A stretch of DNA of 64,000 nucleotides from Ectothiorhodospiraceae bacterium (lineage in GTDB: Bacteria; Pseudomonadota; Gammaproteobacteria; Nitrococcales; Aquisalimonadaceae). Both the position numbers and the translations under genes were made by a program. The stretch covers positions 1 through 64,000 of the forward strand of contig PXAT01000085.1 of the NCBI GenBank assembly GCA_003565775.1, written 5' to 3'. A model generated the notes under the pieces. The model was not told the DNA's origin. It worked only from the letters and a program-made list of their open reading frames with translations, and did no database searches. This document shows positions 27,364 to 36,405 of the stretch, in pieces (position 1 is the first letter of the stretch; each line of letters starts with the position of its first letter).

Positions 27364-28458
27364 ATGCGGAGTCTTTTTCCTGTTCTTCTGTTGTTTCTGG
27401 TGCTGCCGGCTCTTGCCGGTGACGAATACCGGATCGAAACCGTGGCGGAGGGGCTGGACCATCCCTGGGCGGTGGCCTGGCTGCCGGACGGGCGCATGCT
27501 CGTCACCGAGCGCAGCGGACAGTTGCGACTGATCGACGAGACCGGTCTTCACGAGGAGCCGATCAGCGGCCTGCCCGAGGCGCATGTGCACTCACAGGCC
27601 GGACTGTTTCATGTCCTGCCGGCCCGCGATTTCGAAGACTCCGGCTTGATCTATCTGACCCTGGTCGAGGGCGACCGCGCGCGGAATACCCTGGTGCTGA
27701 TCCGGGGCCGATTGCAGGACCGGCGGCTGGAAGAGATCGAGACCCTGTTCCGGGTCGAGCCCTGGCGTGATACCAGCGTCCACTATGGCGCGAGGCTGGC
27801 TTGGCTGGCTGACGGCAGCCTGTTGCTGAGTTCCGGTGACGGGGCGGACTTTCGGTATCAGGCGCAGCGGCCGGAGGACCATTTCGGCAGCATCATGCGG
27901 CTTGATGCCGATGGTGGCGTGCCGGACGATAATCCGTTTGCCGGTGCGGGCGATGACGTGCGACCGGAGACATGGACCATCGGTCATCGTAACGTGCAGG
28001 GCTTGGCTGAGGATCCGGAAACCGGGGTGGTATGGGCCAGCGAGCACGGCCCGCGGGGCGGTGATCGCCTGCACCGGTTGGAACCCGGCGCCAACTACGG
28101 CTGGCCGGTGACCAGTCATGCACCCGACTACAGTGGCGCACGCATCTCGCCGTATCAGGAATACCCCGGCATGGAGCCGCCGGTGCATGTCTGGGGCCGG
28201 GCCATCGCACCCGGCGGCCTGGCGGTCTACCGCGGTGAGCTGTTTCCCGACTGGGATGGTGATCTGCTGGTTCCCGGGCTGGTCAGCCGAGCCGTGCATC
28301 GGCTGCGCGTCGAGGACGGCGTCGTCGTGGACGAACGGCGCCTGTTCCGCGAACTGGATCGGCGCCTGCGTGCGGTGGAGGTGGGGCCGGACGGCGCGAT
28401 TTATCTGCTGACGGATCACCCTAATGGCGAGCTGCTGCGCGTCGTCCCGGGCTCCTGA
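27364..28458 (+). CDS. PQQ-dependent soluble aldose sugar dehydrogenase (YliI/Asd-like)
   Basis: A 364-residue exported protein. A signal peptide (cleavage near LPALAG) is followed by a six-bladed propeller of the glucose/sorbosone dehydrogenase family: GLDHPWAVAWLPDGRMLVTER, LFHVLPARDF, SSGDGADFR, GHRNVQGLA, SEHGPRGGD and NYGWPV. The histidine in GHRNVQG corresponds to the proposed catalytic base. Such enzymes oxidise aldoses with PQQ in the periplasm. The ATG at 27364 is preferred over the GTG at 27361, given GGAGGGG upstream. It is the second PQQ enzyme in the window and shows no pqq synthesis genes nearby. It overlaps asmA tail to tail by 43 bp. Confidence 0.88.
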   Translation: MRSLFPVLLLFLVLPALAGDEYRIETVAEGLDHPWAVAWLPDGRMLVTERSGQLRLIDETGLHEEPISGLPEAHVHSQAGLFHVLPARDFEDSGLIYLTLVEGDRARNTLVLIRGRLQDRRLEEIETLFRVEPWRDTSVHYGARLAWLADGSLLLSSGDGADFRYQAQRPEDHFGSIMRLDADGGVPDDNPFAGAGDDVRPETWTIGHRNVQGLAEDPETGVVWASEHGPRGGDRLHRLEPGANYGWPVTSHAPDYSGARISPYQEYPGMEPPVHVWGRAIAPGGLAVYRGELFPDWDGDLLVPGLVSRAVHRLRVEDGVVVDERRLFRELDRRLRAVEVGPDGAIYLLTDHPNGELLRVVPGS

Positions 28459-30425
28459 TCGTCCTCTGCAGGCCCATCCTCATCCCCGCGCTCGTCGTCC
28501 GGGGTCTCTTCGCCGGCTCCCGGCAGCCGGACCTCGATGTCGAGATCCGAGAGTGGGCCATGAATCCGCACCGGGACATTTATGTCCTGCAGCAGGGAGA
28601 GCAGCGTTTCGCTCTCCGTATCCAGGTTTTTGACCATGCGTAATTCGAGACGATAGTCGAGAGTCACCGGGTCCAGGTCGAGGAAGCCGCGTCCCTCGGC
28701 CTCGAAATGGGTCGATCGTGCCTGTGCCGCCGGGTTCTCGAGGCGGCCACCGGCCATCGTGAGCTCGCCACTGAGCTGACTGATGGCGGTGGTCGCGTCC
28801 TCCCGAAACGGCTCCTTGTCGGCGCCGCCGAGGGCGCCGGGCACGCTGTCTTCCACCTGATCGGTGAGGCTGAAGCCGCGAATTTCGGCGTCGGACAGCA
28901 TAAGGTCACCGTCAGCCACCAGGCTGTCCCGGATCTCCGGCCAGTAAAGGCCCCGGAATTCGCCGGAGATCGAAGCCTCCAGCGTGCCGCTCAGTGGTTC
29001 GGTCTCGAGCAGGGCCTTCAGCGGAATCGCCGGATCGATACCGAAGGCATTCACCGAAAAACGCATGGCGGTCGGGTCCGTGTGCAGATCCATGGCCACG
29101 CTGGCGTCCAGCTCGCCCTCCCAGGCGGCGGCGGTGACCGGATTCGCGGTCAGGGTGTCGCCATCGCCGCTCAGGTCCATGCGAAAACGCTCGAAGATCA
29201 GCCCGAGGGTTTCCAGTTCCTCGATTTCCACGTGACCGGCCACGTCCCGGTCTCTTGCCCAGGCGGCTTTGGCTCGCAGAATCCGGCGGATCATGTCGGG
29301 GTCCGGTGTTGCCGGCGTATAGCGGTCGGCGTTTACTGCCCCCAGTGAGAGCTGAAAACGGACCTGGCCCGGTTCCTGATTGAGATCGAGCGTCCCGGAA
29401 ATCTCTGTCTGGTCCAGTTCTCCGCTGAGGTCGACGACGCTGAAGCGTTGATTCTCCAGGCGCAGGCGACCGGCCAGCTCCAGCGTTCGCATCGCTTCGT
29501 CGTCGGACATGTCGAGCGTCACTCCGGAATCGGATTCCACTAGCTGACGGAGCTGGTCGGTCCGGAGTCGGAATTCCCCGGTCGCGCGCGGAATGCCGTC
29601 GCGCAGCAGCAGGGTTCCGGACAGCGCCAGGTCCAGCTGCTCGTCGAGCCGCAGCAGGCCGTCGCGGAGTTGCAGTCCGGGGCGTTCCAGGTCCACCAGC
29701 AGCCGGCCCTCGGCCGACAGCGAGCGTTGCCGGTTTGCTGTCTCCAGCTCGGCGGTGGCCTCCTCGATCTGCAAAGCGAGCCCCCAGCCATCCTCGCGCA
29801 GGCGCAGGCGACTCTCGAGTTGACCGGCGATGCGGGGTCCATCCTGCTCGCTGATCGACCAGCCCGTTTCCAGGCGGCCGCTGCCACCGGCCTCCAGATC
29901 GGTAAGGCGCAGATCCGACAGGATGAGCTGATAGGCATCCCCGGTGTCATCCGTACGGTAGCGCACGCGCAGCCTGTCCGCCGTGATGACCTGTGCGCCC
30001 CCCAGGGACAGACTTGGCCCCGAACCCTCGTTTTCACCGGCCCGGTGAAGGCGGAGGGCCTCCCAGTTGCCACCGGCTTCCCGCTGGTGAACCAGGTCGA
30101 GGCGACCATCGCTGACGTGCAGCCGCTGGACCACCAGTTTTCCGCGCAGCAATGCGCGCAGTGAAAGGGTCGCGTGGACCCCTTCCAGGGAAGCCAGTGG
30201 CTGGTCCGGGAAGCCGTCCGGAGCGTTCACCTCGGCTCTTGCAAAGCGGAAGCCGAGGCCAGGAAAGATGGTCAGTCCCGGATCATCGTCGAAGGTCAGT
30301 GGAACGCCGAAGTTGTCCGCGAGATGTTGCTCGATCTCGGACCGTGGATCGCTGACGTGCAGTAGCACGGCGATGACCGCAACGGGAAGCAGCAGGAGGA
30401 CGAGAGCGATCAGAAACCAGCGCAT
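28416..30425 (-). CDS. AsmA-family protein
   Basis: A 669-residue envelope protein. One N-terminal membrane helix (about residues 3-24) is followed by a long beta-rich periplasmic part. The AsmA start LADNFGVPLTFDDDPGLTIFPGLGFRFA and the C-terminal DLDPVTLDYRLELR region with PVRIHGPLSDL identify the family. The tail is acidic and low-complexity. AsmA-like proteins are implicated in phospholipid transport between membranes. The last 43 bp are shared with the convergent sugar dehydrogenase gene. Confidence 0.88.
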   Translation of the reverse strand: MRWFLIALVLLLLPVAVIAVLLHVSDPRSEIEQHLADNFGVPLTFDDDPGLTIFPGLGFRFARAEVNAPDGFPDQPLASLEGVHATLSLRALLRGKLVVQRLHVSDGRLDLVHQREAGGNWEALRLHRAGENEGSGPSLSLGGAQVITADRLRVRYRTDDTGDAYQLILSDLRLTDLEAGGSGRLETGWSISEQDGPRIAGQLESRLRLREDGWGLALQIEEATAELETANRQRSLSAEGRLLVDLERPGLQLRDGLLRLDEQLDLALSGTLLLRDGIPRATGEFRLRTDQLRQLVESDSGVTLDMSDDEAMRTLELAGRLRLENQRFSVVDLSGELDQTEISGTLDLNQEPGQVRFQLSLGAVNADRYTPATPDPDMIRRILRAKAAWARDRDVAGHVEIEELETLGLIFERFRMDLSGDGDTLTANPVTAAAWEGELDASVAMDLHTDPTAMRFSVNAFGIDPAIPLKALLETEPLSGTLEASISGEFRGLYWPEIRDSLVADGDLMLSDAEIRGFSLTDQVEDSVPGALGGADKEPFREDATTAISQLSGELTMAGGRLENPAAQARSTHFEAEGRGFLDLDPVTLDYRLELRMVKNLDTESETLLSLLQDINVPVRIHGPLSDLDIEVRLPGAGEETPDDERGDEDGPAEDDQEPGTTRSSSPLG

Positions 30426-30571
30426 GGAGGACTGTCAGCCGGAGGAGACGTGTCGGCAGAACAATCTAGCACGCGGCATGTCCGGCCGCGACGATGCCGG
30501 CGTCGATCTGGCTGTCCCGGATGTTCCCGGGTACGGCCCCGCTGTTCCTCATGACAGGTGTTTCAGCAATC

Positions 30572-30612
30572 GAAAAAAAACCGACGGTGGGCGCCTGGCC
30601 CACCGCCGGTTC
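30572..30612 (-). terminator. Intrinsic terminator of rhlE
   Basis: On the minus strand a stem CCGGCGGTGGGC / GCCCACCGTCGG is followed by eight T. It lies 24-64 nt after the rhlE stop. Confidence 0.85.
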
Positions 30613-30635
30613 AGATCCTGCAGTGGCCTGGCGTT

Positions 30636-31925
30636 TTAGCGCTTGCCGCCAGCCATCGCCCGCTGACGCTGCTGCGGACGCGCACCGCCGGCCGGCTTGC
30701 CGCGCCGCGGTGCTGCCGACTGCGGCTTGCGGTTGCGAGCAGCGGCCGGTGCCTGGCGCTTCTTGAACAGCGGCTGTGGTCGCTCGTTCGGATCCGGCTC
30801 GAAGCCGGTCACCACCTGTCGGTCCAGCGGTCGACCGATCACGCGCTCGATATCCTTGAGCAGCTTCATTTCATCCACGCATACCAGCGACAGGGCAGCG
30901 CCCTCGTTGCCAGCCCGGCCGGTACGGCCGATGCGATGGACATAGTCCTCGGGGACGTTTGGCAGTTCGAAGTTCACCACGTGCGGCAACTGGTCGATGT
31001 CCAGACCGCGAGCGGCGATATCGGTGGCGACCAGAACGCGCACCTTGCCCTGCTTGAAGTCGGCCAGCGCGCGGGTGCGGGCGGTCTGGCTCTTGTTGCC
31101 GTGAATCGCCGCGGCGGTGATGTTGTCCTGTTCCAGCTGCTTGGCCAGACGGTCGGCGCCATGTTTGGTCCGGGTGAAGACCAGCACCTGACGCCAGTCG
31201 CCGTTGCGGATCAGCTGCGACAGCAGGGCGCGCTTGCTGGCGCGGTTCACCGGATGCACATGCTGGGTGATGATCTCGACAGCCGTGTTGCGCGCTTCGA
31301 CCTGAATCCGGACCGGGTCCGTCAGCATGCCCAGCGCCAGCTTCTGGATTTCATCCGAGAAGGTGGCGGAGAACAGCAGCGTCTGACGCTGTCTCGGCAA
31401 TTCGGCAATGACCTTGCGGATGTCATGGATGAAGCCCATGTCCAGCATCCGGTCGGCCTCGTCCAGTACCAGAATCTCCAGCTGCGACAGATCGACCGTG
31501 CGCTGACGGATGTGGTCGAGCAGGCGGCCGGGTGTGGCAACGATGATGTCGACGCCGCGACGCAGGCGATCGACCTGCGGTTGCATGCCGACACCGCCGA
31601 ACACCACGGTGGACTTCATGCCGGCATGACGACCGTAATTGGCGACGCTCTCCTGAACCTGAGCCGCCAGTTCGCGGGTCGGGGTCAGAATCAGGGCGCG
31701 CACCGGGCGCTTGCCCTTGGGCGTTTCGCGTTCGCCGAGGCGTGCCAGCAGGGGAAGTGTGAAGCCGGCGGTCTTGCCGGTGCCGGTCTGTGCGGCGGCC
31801 ATGACATCACTGCCGTTGAGAATCGCCGGAATCGCCTGCGCCTGGATCGGCGTCGGTTCCTTGTAACCCTGTTCGTTGACAGCACGAACCAGCTCGGCCG
31901 GAAGGCCGAAATCTTGAAATTCCAT
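30636..31925 (-). CDS. rhlE: DEAD-box RNA helicase RhlE
   Basis: A 429-residue ATP-dependent RNA helicase. It shows the Q motif [14 protein letters not shown], motif [12 protein letters not shown], Ia [57 protein letters not shown] and [13 protein letters not shown] basic Arg/Gln/Ala-rich tail starts at about residue 375. The frame extends upstream into the leader, but the ATG at 31925 gives the conserved MEFQDFGL start with AGGAG upstream. The leader is long (about 200 nt from the proposed promoter), as is common in cold-responsive helicase genes. Confidence 0.92.
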   Translation of the reverse strand: MEFQDFGLPAELVRAVNEQGYKEPTPIQAQAIPAILNGSDVMAAAQTGTGKTAGFTLPLLARLGERETPKGKRPVRALILTPTRELAAQVQESVANYGRHAGMKSTVVFGGVGMQPQVDRLRRGVDIIVATPGRLLDHIRQRTVDLSQLEILVLDEADRMLDMGFIHDIRKVIAELPRQRQTLLFSATFSDEIQKLALGMLTDPVRIQVEARNTAVEIITQHVHPVNRASKRALLSQLIRNGDWRQVLVFTRTKHGADRLAKQLEQDNITAAAIHGNKSQTARTRALADFKQGKVRVLVATDIAARGLDIDQLPHVVNFELPNVPEDYVHRIGRTGRAGNEGAALSLVCVDEMKLLKDIERVIGRPLDRQVVTGFEPDPNERPQPLFKKRQAPAAARNRKPQSAAPRRGKPAGGARPQQRQRAMAGGKR

Positions 31926-32129
31926 TATTGAATTAACTCCTGGGGTGCCTTCCGCGCGCCGCGCTCTGCGCAATACGCCGGATCCGATCCAGGCAAAATT
32001 AGAGTAAGCCGCTAGTCGGCGAGGTCCTGTGAAAGCGTTTGCTTGAACACGTCGAGGACGGGCTAGGAGACACTTCCGGCGGGAAAACACCCAGAGGCAG
32101 CAGCATGGATCGGTACATGCTGTGGGCGG

Positions 32130-32158
32130 AGTATACCAGAGCGATGGTGCAGTGCGAG
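32130..32158 (-). promoter_or_regulatory. Candidate sigma-70 promoter for rhlE
   Basis: On the minus strand a good -10 element, TATACT (32135-32130), lies 17 nt from a weak -35, CTCGCA. Transcription from here would give a leader of about 200 nt. Confidence 0.4.
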
Positions 32159-32163
32159 CTTTT

Positions 32164-32276
32164 TTAAGGAAGCTCTGATCTATTCCCGCGTCCGCGTTGG
32201 AGTCCGCATTTTCCCCCGGGGGCAAGGCGCGGTGCGCAGCGCCAAGGTTATTCTGCGGTCAAGCAGCGCGACGGCG
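32164..32276 (-). repeat. Repeat copy G, beta half
   Basis: TTAAGGAAGCTCTGATCT starts the element and is followed by the beta arm (GTTGGAGTCCGCATTTTC, GGGCAAGGCGCGGTGCGC). It continues into ATTCTGCGGTCAAGCAGCGC, the block that is present in copy A and absent in copy B. The alpha half is missing. Confidence 0.85.
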
Positions 32277-32315
32277 TCAACCGACTCCTTGAATCGGTGT
32301 TCCTTCATTTCCACG

Positions 32316-32346
32316 AAAAAGGCCGCCGACAGCTGCCGGCGGCCTT
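32316..32346 (-). terminator. Intrinsic terminator after the small acidic protein gene
   Basis: On the minus strand a 10-bp stem, AAGGCCGCCG / CGGCGGCCTT, is closed by an 8-nt loop and followed by TTTTT. It lies about 25 nt after the stop at 32371. Confidence 0.85.
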
Positions 32347-32370
32347 CCTCCGAAGCGGAGCCTGAGGGGC

Positions 32371-32565
32371 TTACCAGCCGTACTCGTCCTCCTCGGTCCA
32401 CTCTTCACCGTCATCCTTGTCACCATCCTTGTCGACCACCGGTGCGTCCATGCCATCGTGCGAGGCGTCGCCGTCAGCAGCGATGGCCGGCGCCAGACCG
32501 CCCAAGGCCAGGCCCAGAGCGAGCAGCAGGGTGATCAACAGGTTCTTCACGTTGGAGATCATCAT
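32371..32565 (-). CDS. Small acidic secreted protein
   Basis: A 64-residue protein. A clear signal peptide (hydrophobic core LLITLLLALGLALGGLAP, cleavage near AIAA) leaves about 33 mature residues dominated by Asp and Glu (DKDGDKDDGEEWTEEDEYGW). The ATG at 32565 has GGAGG about 6 nt upstream and the gene has its own terminator, so it is a real transcription unit. The acidic DxDxD-like run could bind calcium or other cations; this is a guess. No family is recognised. Confidence 0.7.
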   Translation of the reverse strand: MMISNVKNLLITLLLALGLALGGLAPAIAADGDASHDGMDAPVVDKDGDKDDGEEWTEEDEYGW

Positions 32566-32671
32566 CGAAACCTCCGTCGTCGCTTCGGACACCCGGATGG
32601 ATGCACCCGGCATGCCAGGATAAAAAAATCTGAAAAACAGAAACTTGTGAGAAACCTGTTTCGCGAAAGAC

Positions 32672-32688
32672 TGTGTCAAAATGACACA
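32672..32688. promoter_or_regulatory. Perfect palindrome TGTGTCA-N3-TGACACA
   Basis: A 17-nt palindrome with 7-bp arms lies between the TauE-type gene and the small acidic protein gene. On the minus strand it contains TTGACA, a perfect -35 hexamer, so a bound repressor would block a promoter for the acidic protein gene. The regulator is unknown. Confidence 0.55.
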
Positions 32689-32700
32689 TGAGTCGATTTT

Positions 32701-33426
32701 TCAGCCGAGATTCGATGCGGCGCGGGTGATGGCCACGAGGGCCGCGCCGGTCGACAGCAGCAGGATCGCGGGGCGCAGCCAGCGCCGATCAAGCCAGCGA
32801 GCGACGCGGCCGGACAGTGCGAAGCCGAGGGCTATGGCCGGCAACAGGCTGAGACCTGCCAGCAGTTCACGTTCGCCGAAGCGTCCGGCCCAGTAAAGGC
32901 CGGCGAGGGCGAGGATACCCCCGGGGAAGAAGATCGCTGACAGGGTGCCGCGCAGCCGCGGCCCGCGGAGATGCTGGAACACCAGAGCCAGCGGCGGACC
33001 GCCGATCGCCGTCGTGGTTGCCATGAAGCCGGACAGGCCGCCGCCGGTCAGAATCACCCGTGGTGTTGGTCTCGGTGTCACTCCGACGATGCTCATGGCG
33101 ACGGCAAACAGGACCATGGTGCCGAACAGCAGGGCCAGGCCATCGGCGGAGAGAATGCCGATGACAATGCTGCCAAGGCCGGTCCCGAGCAGCGTTCCCG
33201 GCAGAGCCCAGGCGACGTCGGCGCCATGCACATGGCGCCAGTCACGGGCCACGATCAGTGCCGGCAGCACCATGCCGACGATAATGACGGGGGCAGGCAC
33301 GAGCGCCGGATTGATGAGGTAGAGCAGGGGTGCGCCGATCAGGCCCACGCCGAAACCGATACTGCCCTGGACGATCGCACAGAAGACCAGGACAACGCTG
33401 GCAAGCAGCCATTCAAACCCTGTCAT
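32701..33426 (-). CDS. TauE/SafE-family permease
   Basis: A 241-residue membrane protein with about eight hydrophobic segments. It opens with [19 protein letters not shown] and contains the repeated half-motif [21 protein letters not shown] (about 128-148), typical of the sulphite/organosulphonate exporter family TauE/SafE (DUF81). The substrate cannot be told. Its start overlaps the rluE stop by 4 nt. Confidence 0.85.
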   Translation of the reverse strand: MTGFEWLLASVVLVFCAIVQGSIGFGVGLIGAPLLYLINPALVPAPVIIVGMVLPALIVARDWRHVHGADVAWALPGTLLGTGLGSIVIGILSADGLALLFGTMVLFAVAMSIVGVTPRPTPRVILTGGGLSGFMATTTAIGGPPLALVFQHLRGPRLRGTLSAIFFPGGILALAGLYWAGRFGERELLAGLSLLPAIALGFALSGRVARWLDRRWLRPAILLLSTGAALVAITRAASNLG

Positions 33427-33968
33427 CCGCTGATATCCAGCCAGTCACCGGGTGCCAGTCCATCGAGGGTCCAGGAGCCGATCCGATAACGGATAAGACG
33501 CAGGGTCGGGTGGCCGACCGCCGCCGTCATGCGACGAACCTGTCGATTGCGGCCTTCACTGATGGTCAACCGCAGCCAGCTGGTGGGAATGCTGGCGCGG
33601 TACCGGATTGGTGGGTCCCGTTCCGGTACTTCGGGCGGTGCCATGGGTTCGGCTCCGGCCGGTCGGGTAATGCCATCCTTCAGTCGGATGCCGGTTCGCA
33701 GCGCCACCAAAGCCTGCCGGTCCGGGACGTTCTCCACCTGTACCCAGTACTCCTTGCTCATGGCCTTGCCCGGCCGGGTGATGCGTGCGTTCAAGGGGCC
33801 GTCATCGGTGAGTACCAACAGCCCCTCACTGTCACGATCCAGCCGTCCGGCTGCGTACACGCCGTGTACCGGAATGTAATCGGCCAGGGTCGGCCGGCCG
33901 TTGCCGTCAGTGAACTGGCAGAGCACGCCGTGCGGCTTGTGGAACAGCAGCAGTCGCCTGGTCGGCAT
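33423..33968 (-). CDS. rluE: 23S rRNA pseudouridine synthase RluE-like
   Basis: A 181-residue enzyme of the RsuA/RluB/E/F family. It shows [13 protein letters not shown] at the start, the catalytic motif [19 protein letters not shown] (Asp in GRLDRD) and [20 protein letters not shown]. It lacks the S4 domain, which favours RluE, the enzyme modifying U2457 of 23S rRNA. It lies between the TRAP permease and the TauE-type gene on the same strand, 8 nt after the dctM stop, and has no strong ribosome site. Confidence 0.85.
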   Translation of the reverse strand: MPTRRLLLFHKPHGVLCQFTDGNGRPTLADYIPVHGVYAAGRLDRDSEGLLVLTDDGPLNARITRPGKAMSKEYWVQVENVPDRQALVALRTGIRLKDGITRPAGAEPMAPPEVPERDPPIRYRASIPTSWLRLTISEGRNRQVRRMTAAVGHPTLRLIRYRIGSWTLDGLAPGDWLDISG

Positions 33969-33976
33969 ATCCGGTA

Positions 33977-35260
33977 CTACTGCGCTCCGAGGGACGGTAA
34001 CCAGAGCGAGATCTGCGGGAACATGATCAGCAGCACCGTGGCGAACATCAGAATCGCGATAAACGGTGGCGTGCCCCGTATGACATCGAAGTACGGCCGT
34101 CGGAAGACCGCCATTGCCGTGAAGATGTCACAACCGAATGGTGGCGTGGCCGAGCCGATGGCGGCCTGCAGGGTCACGATGACACCGACGTGGATCGGGT
34201 CGAGGCCGGCGGCGTCCACGGCCGGTGCGAACAGGGGCGTCAGAATCAGGATGACCACGATCGGATCGACGAACATGCAGCCGATAAAGAAGCTGACGGC
34301 GATCAGTGCGAGTACGGCCGTGGGGTTGTCCGCCAGGTTGGCGATGACCGGTTGCAGCAGTGCGTCCGGAATACCGGCGAATGAAATCGTGTAGGTGAAG
34401 GCGTTGCCGGCGGCAACCAGAATGAAGACCACCGCGGTAATCAGACCGGTGGACAGAGCGATACTCCACAGATCCTGGATCCTGACCGCCCGCAGCACCA
34501 CGATCTCCAGCACCAGCGCATACAGAACGGCGATGGCGGCGGCTTCGGTGGGGCTGAAGAAACCACCGTAGATGCCGCCGACGACGACAAAGGGAAAGCC
34601 CAGCGGCAACAGCGCACGGCGGAAGGCCTGGTAACGCATCAGCCATGTGGCGCGTTCTTCCGGTTCGATACCCTGGATGCGGGAAGCGATGTAGCAGTAG
34701 ATGGAGATCATCACCAGGATCATCAGCCCCGGCACGATGCCGGCGATGAACAGGTCGCCGATGGAGGCGCCGGCGACCACGCCGTAGATGATCATGCCAA
34801 TACTCGGCGGGATCAGCAGCGCGATGTCACTGGCATTGATGATCAGGGCGATGGTGAATTTGTCGCTGTACCCCTTTTCCAGCAGTTTCGGCCGCATCGG
34901 GCCACCCATCGCGACCACGGTAGCCTGAGTCGATCCGGACACGGCGCCGAACAGCGTGCAACTGGTCGCGGTGGTGATCGGCAGGCCACCGCGCAGGTGA
35001 CCGACGAAGGTCTGCACCAGATCCAGCAGCCGGTTCGAGGTGTGGCCCTTGGTCATGATGTCCGCGGCAAAGATGAACAAGGGCACCGCGGCCAGCGCCC
35101 AGGACTGTACGCCGCTCATCAACTGGCCGATCAGCAGGCTGACATTGGTGGAGCCCAGTTCCAGAAACAGGATCAGGAGGGCCGCGCTGAGCAGCGGCAC
35201 CATCATCGGGAACCCGAGCAGCAGCAGGACAACCATGGTGATGAAGATGAATGTCAGCAT
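33977..35260 (-). CDS. TRAP transporter large permease (DctM-like)
   Basis: A 427-residue inner-membrane protein with about 12 helices. DctM-type features include [15 protein letters not shown] at the start, [18 protein letters not shown] (about 108-125), [22 protein letters not shown] and [17 protein letters not shown] near the C-terminus. It imports a carboxylate-type solute with sodium or proton gradient energy, together with the DctQ protein encoded 3 nt upstream and the binding protein encoded divergently at 36406-37428. Confidence 0.92.
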   Translation of the reverse strand: MLTFIFITMVVLLLLGFPMMVPLLSAALLILFLELGSTNVSLLIGQLMSGVQSWALAAVPLFIFAADIMTKGHTSNRLLDLVQTFVGHLRGGLPITTATSCTLFGAVSGSTQATVVAMGGPMRPKLLEKGYSDKFTIALIINASDIALLIPPSIGMIIYGVVAGASIGDLFIAGIVPGLMILVMISIYCYIASRIQGIEPEERATWLMRYQAFRRALLPLGFPFVVVGGIYGGFFSPTEAAAIAVLYALVLEIVVLRAVRIQDLWSIALSTGLITAVVFILVAAGNAFTYTISFAGIPDALLQPVIANLADNPTAVLALIAVSFFIGCMFVDPIVVILILTPLFAPAVDAAGLDPIHVGVIVTLQAAIGSATPPFGCDIFTAMAVFRRPYFDVIRGTPPFIAILMFATVLLIMFPQISLWLPSLGAQ

Positions 35261-35263
35261 GAT

Positions 35264-35851
35264 TCAGTCCTCTTCCCGTTTCTGGGCATCCGCGACCTTC
35301 CCGCGCCAGTCCGAGTCGGCCGGGACGTCGTCGTATTGCTCCTTGTCCTGGTAGGAGCGATAGATGCCGGGTGTCGTCAGATTACGGATGGCGGTCAGCC
35401 AGTACTGGATACCGGCCATGGCGAGACCGATCGGCGCTATCGCATAGGGGATCCACAGGGGAATCGAGAGAGCGGAGGAGATGCGTCCCCGATTGAACAC
35501 GCTCGTCACGTAACCGAGCGCATGCCAGGCGAGGAAGAACATCAGCGCGCCGGTCAGCAGGCTGATGCCGACCAGGACGGTCTTGCGCGGCGTCCCCGAG
35601 AGTTGGTCATAGAAGGCCGACATGCTGATGTGGCGGGCCTTGCGGACGCCGTACCCGATACCCGCGAAGGTGATGATCACCATCGACATCTGCGTCAGTT
35701 CGACCTGTCCGGGGATACCCATCCCGAAAAACTGACGACCAAGCACATGCACGATCAGCAGGCCCGCGAGAAACAGTATGGTGCCGCCGACGAGGAATTC
35801 TTCAATGTGCTCCGTGGCACGGTCCAGCCAGCCCAGCACTTTCTTCAGCAT
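35264..35851 (-). CDS. TRAP transporter small permease (DctQ-like)
   Basis: A 195-residue four-helix membrane protein of the DctQ type, with EEFLVGGTILFLAGLLIVHVLGRQF at the first helix and ELTQMSMVIITFAGIGYGVRK. The ATG at 35851 is preferred because GGAG lies 9 nt upstream. An in-frame ATG at 35866 has no ribosome site. Confidence 0.88.
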   Translation of the reverse strand: MLKKVLGWLDRATEHIEEFLVGGTILFLAGLLIVHVLGRQFFGMGIPGQVELTQMSMVIITFAGIGYGVRKARHISMSAFYDQLSGTPRKTVLVGISLLTGALMFFLAWHALGYVTSVFNRGRISSALSIPLWIPYAIAPIGLAMAGIQYWLTAIRNLTTPGIYRSYQDKEQYDDVPADSDWRGKVADAQKREED

Positions 35852-36006
35852 GTTCTTTTTCTCCATCTGCCGGACTTGCCGGTGGCAGTGCCTCGCATGG
35901 TCGCTGCTGCGGTCAGCGCGCCCGGCGGAAACGCCGCGCCCGTCATCAACAGTATCGATCCTGCCCGGGATCGATCACAACGGCTGCCCCGCCCAAGGGC
36001 ATGCAG

Positions 36007-36097
36007 TTGAGGAAAAGCTGAAGTAGCTTGCACGCCCGCGCTGGCGTCCGCTTTTTCTCCGGGCCAAGGCGCGCCGCGCAGCGCCGCCGTCATTGAA
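36007..36097 (-). repeat. Repeat copy H, diverged beta half
   Basis: TTGAGGAAAAGCTGAAGTAG is followed by the beta arm (GCTGGCGTCCGCTTTTTC, GGCCAAGGCGCGCCGCGC, AGCGCCGCCGTCATT). The opposite end is absent. Confidence 0.8.
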
Positions 36098-36228
36098 AAT
36101 CACTTGCACCGGGGCCCGCCGCTGCAGGCCTTTTCCAGTCCGGATACGTGACTACATTTTGATGACGGATTTTGACCGTAGCGTACTTTTCCCGCGCTGA
36201 ACACCGCGTAGACAGCGGCAAACGCTGT

Positions 36229-36242
36229 GTTAAGGTTTTAAC
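36229..36242. promoter_or_regulatory. Palindrome GTTAA-N4-TTAAC upstream of dctP
   Basis: A perfect 5-bp inverted repeat sits in an AT-rich pocket about 165 nt before the binding-protein start. It could be an operator or a promoter element of the TRAP genes. The assignment is inferred. Confidence 0.3.
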
Positions 36243-36405
36243 TGTAACGATCCAGCGGCAGTGCTGCGGCTGGCCGGTTTGCGTCGGCCCGTCGTTGGGT
36301 TGTGGGCCGGTTTCGGTCCGGTGACTGTCCGGCCGACGGTGTCGCCGGGATCATCGATTTCGGCCCCTGCGCCGACCATCAAAATGCAACACCCTGGAGG
36401 TTCTC

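Larger units (their letters stand above)
35867..36405. other. Divergent TRAP intergenic region
   Basis: About 540 nt separate dctQ and dctP. The stretch holds repeat copy H (36007-36097), the palindrome GTTAAGGTTTTAAC at 36229-36242 and the dctP ribosome site. No gene is convincing. Confidence 0.6.
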
